Shown: positions 38,814 through 41,110 of the stretch, in pieces
Layout of the letters: each line of letters starts with the position of its first letter
How positions within the stretch are numbered: the stretch's first letter is position 1
The notes under the pieces: model-generated
Told to the model about the DNA's origin: nothing
Databases searched by the model: none
The model's input: the letters and a program-made list of their open reading frames with translations, nothing else
Position numbers and translations under genes: made by a program
Assembly: GCF_000829695.1 (NCBI RefSeq)
Contig: NZ_BBNN01000035.1
Span: 1 to 41,110 of the forward strand
DNA: 41,110 nucleotides
Direction: 5' to 3'
Source: Streptomyces sp. NBRC 110035
GTDB lineage: Bacteria > Actinomycetota > Actinomycetes > Streptomycetales > Streptomycetaceae

Positions 38814-39998
38814 GTGGACCTGCTCGACATCCTGCTGTTGCTGGTCGTCCTGGCCTACGCGGCGTCCGGCTACCGGCGCGGCCTGCTGGCCGGCTGCGTG
38901 TCGCTGGCCGGTTTCGTGGGCGGTGCGGTCGTCGGCGTGTGGATTCTGCCCTGGGTGATGGATCTGGTGACCCCGGGGACGACCGGGGCGACGGTGACGG
39001 CCCTGCTCACGGTGCTGCTGCCGGCGGCCGTGGGCCATGAAGTGGCGGGCCGGCTGGCGCTCAGGCTGCGGCGGGAGCTGGACCGGGGGCCGCTGCGGGT
39101 GGTGGACGGGGTCGGCGGGGCGGCGGCCAACTCGGTGGCCGTGCTGATCGTGGCCTGGGTGCTCGCGTCCGTCCTCGGCGCCTCCTCGTCCCCGCTGATC
39201 ACCTCCGCGATCCGGGACTCGCGACTGCTCGGCGCGGTCCACGAGGTGATGCCGGACACCACCCCCGCGTGGTTCTCGCGGGCCACCTCGGCGCTGACCG
39301 AGGCGGGCTTCCCCCAGGTCTTCAACCCGTTCGAGAACGAGTCGACGGCCGAGGTCGCCGAGCCCTCCGGCGACAGTGTCACCGCGGCCGCCACCCGGGC
39401 CGCCCAGCGGAGCACGGTGAAGGTCGAGGGCGTCGCGGGTCTCCAGGGCCGCGAGGGCAGCGGCTTCGTGTACGCGGCGGAGCGCGTGATGACCAACGCC
39501 CATGTGGTCGCCGGCATCGACGAGCCGACCGTGCGGGTCGGCGGCGTCGGGCGGGCGTACGAGGCCCGGGTGGTGCTGTTCGACCCGCAGAAGGACGTGG
39601 CCGTGCTGTACGTGCCCGAACTGCGGGCGCCCGTCCTGCGGTTCGTCGAGGACGCCGGCCGCGGCGACTCGGCGGTCGTCGCGGGCTACCCGCAGGACGG
39701 CGACCTGAACCTCCAGGCGGCGACGGTCGCGAACCGGGTGCAGGCGAGGGGGCAGAACATCTACGGCGACCGGGTCGTCACCCGCGAGATCTACTCCATC
39801 CGCTCCACCGTGCGCCCCGGCAACTCCGGCGGACCGCTGCTGACCACCGACGGCCGGGTCTTCGGCGTGGTGTTCGCCCGGTCCACCTCGGACACGGAGA
39901 CCGGCTACGTCCTGACCGCGGCCGAGGTCGCCGAGGACGCGGAGCGCGCGGCCGGCGCGACGGCACCGGTGGGCACCGGGGAGCTCGTGACGTCGTAG
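38814..39998 (+). CDS. MarP-family membrane serine protease
   Basis: 394 aa. Four N-terminal membrane helices in a CvpA-like arrangement (VDLLDILLLLVVLAY, SLAGFVGGAVVGVWIL, etc.), then an extracytoplasmic trypsin-like domain with His230 (TNAHVV), Asp261 (DPQKDVAVL) and Ser338 (RPGNSGGPL). This matches mycobacterial MarP (Rv3671c), which protects cells from acid and oxidative stress partly by processing a peptidoglycan hydrolase. The divergent neighbour here is an amidase, a fitting though unproven substrate. GTG 38814 has agaaagg about 8 nt upstream. Confidence 0.93.
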   Translation: MDLLDILLLLVVLAYAASGYRRGLLAGCVSLAGFVGGAVVGVWILPWVMDLVTPGTTGATVTALLTVLLPAAVGHEVAGRLALRLRRELDRGPLRVVDGVGGAAANSVAVLIVAWVLASVLGASSSPLITSAIRDSRLLGAVHEVMPDTTPAWFSRATSALTEAGFPQVFNPFENESTAEVAEPSGDSVTAAATRAAQRSTVKVEGVAGLQGREGSGFVYAAERVMTNAHVVAGIDEPTVRVGGVGRAYEARVVLFDPQKDVAVLYVPELRAPVLRFVEDAGRGDSAVVAGYPQDGDLNLQAATVANRVQARGQNIYGDRVVTREIYSIRSTVRPGNSGGPLLTTDGRVFGVVFARSTSDTETGYVLTAAEVAEDAERAAGATAPVGTGELVTS

Positions 39999-40045
39999 GG
40001 CGGCGGGTCCGCCGTGATGTCCGGGCCGCGGGGCAGGATGGACCC

Positions 40046-40948
40046 ATGGAACCTTCCCGAATCGCGGTGGCCGGTGCGTCCGGCCTCATCGGCGGCGCAC
40101 TCGTACGGTCCCTGACCGCCGACGGGCACACGGTGGTGCGCCTGGTGCGCAGGACACCCCGCACCGAGGACGAGGTGCGGTGGGACCCGGAACAGGGGTC
40201 CGTGGACGCGGCCGGGCTCGCCGGGTGCGACGCCGTGGTCAATCTCGCCGGTGCCGGGGTGGGCGACCGCCGCTGGACACCCGAGTACAAGGAGCGGATC
40301 CGCACCGGCCGGGTGCGGGGCACGGCGGCGCTCGCCGAGGCGGTCGCCGGTCTGGAGCGGGACGTACGGCCGCGGGTGTTCGTCAACGGCAGCGCCATCG
40401 GCTACTACGGCGAGACCGGTGACCGGGCGGTCGACGAGAGCGCGCCGGCGGGCTCGGGTTTCCTGCCGGAGCTGTGCGTCGAGTGGGAGGCCGCCGCAGC
40501 ACCGGCCCAGGAGGCGGGCGTGCGGACGGTGTTCGCCCGGACGGGGCTCGTGGTGGCCCGCGGGGGCGGTGCGTGGGGCAGGCTCTTCCCCCTGTTCCGG
40601 GCCGGGCTGGGCGGGCGGCTGGGCGACGGGCGCCAGTACTGGTCGTACATCGCCCTGCACGACGAGGTGGCCGCCCTGCGCCATCTGCTCGACACCGACG
40701 GGCTGTCCGGGCCGTTCAACCTGAGCGCGCCGCACCCGGCGACCAACCGTGAGATCACCGAGGCGATGGGGCGCGTGCTGCGCCGGCCGACGGTGTTCGC
40801 GGTACCGGCGCCGGTGCTGCGGAAGGTGCTCGGCGAGATGGCCCAGGACGTGCTGGGCAGCGCTCGGGTGCTGCCGACGCGGCTGCTGGAGTCGGGGTTC
40901 CGGTTCGCGTTCCCGGACATCGAGGGGTCGATCCGCGCGGCCCTGTGA
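40046..40948 (+). CDS. TIGR01777-family NAD(P)-dependent epimerase/oxidoreductase
   Basis: 300 aa. Extended SDR fold: glycine-rich VAGASGLIGGALV at the N-terminus, VVNLAGAGVGDRRWTPEYKE, SAIGYYGETGD (with active-site Tyr region), TGLVVARGGGAW, and the C-terminal DUF1731 part (VPAPVLRKVLGEMAQDVLGSARVLP). Similar to YfcH/SulA-like proteins; substrate unknown. ATG 40046 follows CAGGAT by 6 nt, which could be a -10 or an AGGA ribosome-binding site. It lies 47 nt after marP and may be cotranscribed. Confidence 0.92.
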   Translation: MEPSRIAVAGASGLIGGALVRSLTADGHTVVRLVRRTPRTEDEVRWDPEQGSVDAAGLAGCDAVVNLAGAGVGDRRWTPEYKERIRTGRVRGTAALAEAVAGLERDVRPRVFVNGSAIGYYGETGDRAVDESAPAGSGFLPELCVEWEAAAAPAQEAGVRTVFARTGLVVARGGGAWGRLFPLFRAGLGGRLGDGRQYWSYIALHDEVAALRHLLDTDGLSGPFNLSAPHPATNREITEAMGRVLRRPTVFAVPAPVLRKVLGEMAQDVLGSARVLPTRLLESGFRFAFPDIEGSIRAAL

Positions 40949-41030
40949 CGGGGCGGGGGCCCGGCGGGTGCCGGCGTCGACGCCCTTCAAAGGGAGACAG
41001 CGCCGGGCAGCCGTGCGGAGGCCATCGGCA

Positions 41031-41086
41031 ACCGGACGCCGGGCACCGGACGCCGAGCACCGGGCTGAGGACACCGGACGCCGGAC
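41031..41086. repeat. Four tandem 14-bp units at the right edge
   Basis: ACCGGACGCCGGGC, ACCGGACGCCGAGC, ACCGGGCTGAGGAC and ACCGGACGCCGGAC follow one another without gaps. No gene is visible in 40949-41110. Confidence 0.6.
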
Positions 41087-41110
41087 GGAGGATGAAGAAC
41101 GCCGATCGCC

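Noticed and set aside
1..41110. In-frame TTA (bldA-dependent) codons
   Set aside because: I looked at the TTA/TAA trinucleotides I could find in the called genes and saw none in the leucine reading frame, so no gene here appears bldA-controlled by codon use; a computed codon table would settle it.
1..41110. CRISPR arrays, tRNAs, rRNAs, insertion sequences
   Set aside because: No regularly spaced repeats, tRNA-like cloverleaf with CCA-end context, or transposase genes were found by eye.

Overview
The window is very GC-rich and gene-dense. It has many GTG starts, few AT-rich spots other than promoters, and gene families typical of Streptomyces (PspAA, DUF3043, DUF4240, actinobacterial AdoK, homodimeric AceE). 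It reads as core chromosome of a Streptomyces or close relative. I saw no phage genes, transposases, CRISPR array, tRNA or rRNA.

Layout. (1) 1-2692: the start of the aa3 cytochrome oxidase operon on the minus strand (ctaC, then ctaD running off the left edge). (2) 3042-9329: a cysteine desulfurase-TusA fusion, adenosine kinase, a small leaderless ORF, a large membrane-anchored protein with a disordered N-terminus, and the Fe-S carrier erpA. (3) 9657-10841: nadA, whose product needs a 4Fe-4S cluster. (4) 10923-17522, all minus: pspA, pspAA, a NarL-type two-component system and an AcrB-like RND pump, which looks like an envelope-stress locus. (5) 17816-25474: DUF3043 protein and a methyltransferase, then the cobalamin nucleotide-loop genes cobU, cobT and cobS on the plus strand, separated by minus-strand genes. 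(6) 25514-28198: a GH114-type lipoprotein and leucyl aminopeptidase. (7) 28709-36064: lpdA, a two-lipoyl-domain E2, a GntR regulator and aceE, together a pyruvate dehydrogenase locus with its likely regulator. (8) 36168-40948: WYL regulator, DUF4240 protein, peptidoglycan amidase, MarP-type membrane serine protease and an SDR epimerase.

How the parts fit. Respiration (CtaC/D), Fe-S and sulfur handling (desulfurase, ErpA), NAD synthesis (NadA), B12 assembly, and pyruvate oxidation lie together. From memory, the order ctaC - adoK - erpA - cobT/cobS - pepA/B - E2 resembles the Rv2200c-Rv2215 stretch of Mycobacterium tuberculosis, suggesting an old actinobacterial neighbourhood.

The most interesting non-gene signals are: a REP-like palindrome apparently inserted in frame in the ctaC leader; a roughly 132-bp hairpin-bearing repeat present at about 4.6 kb and 28.3 kb; a recurrent leaderless promoter signature (TANNNT plus 6-8 nt, then ATG/GTG) in front of seven genes; and paired palindromes upstream of aceE, gntR, adoK and ctaC that look like operators.
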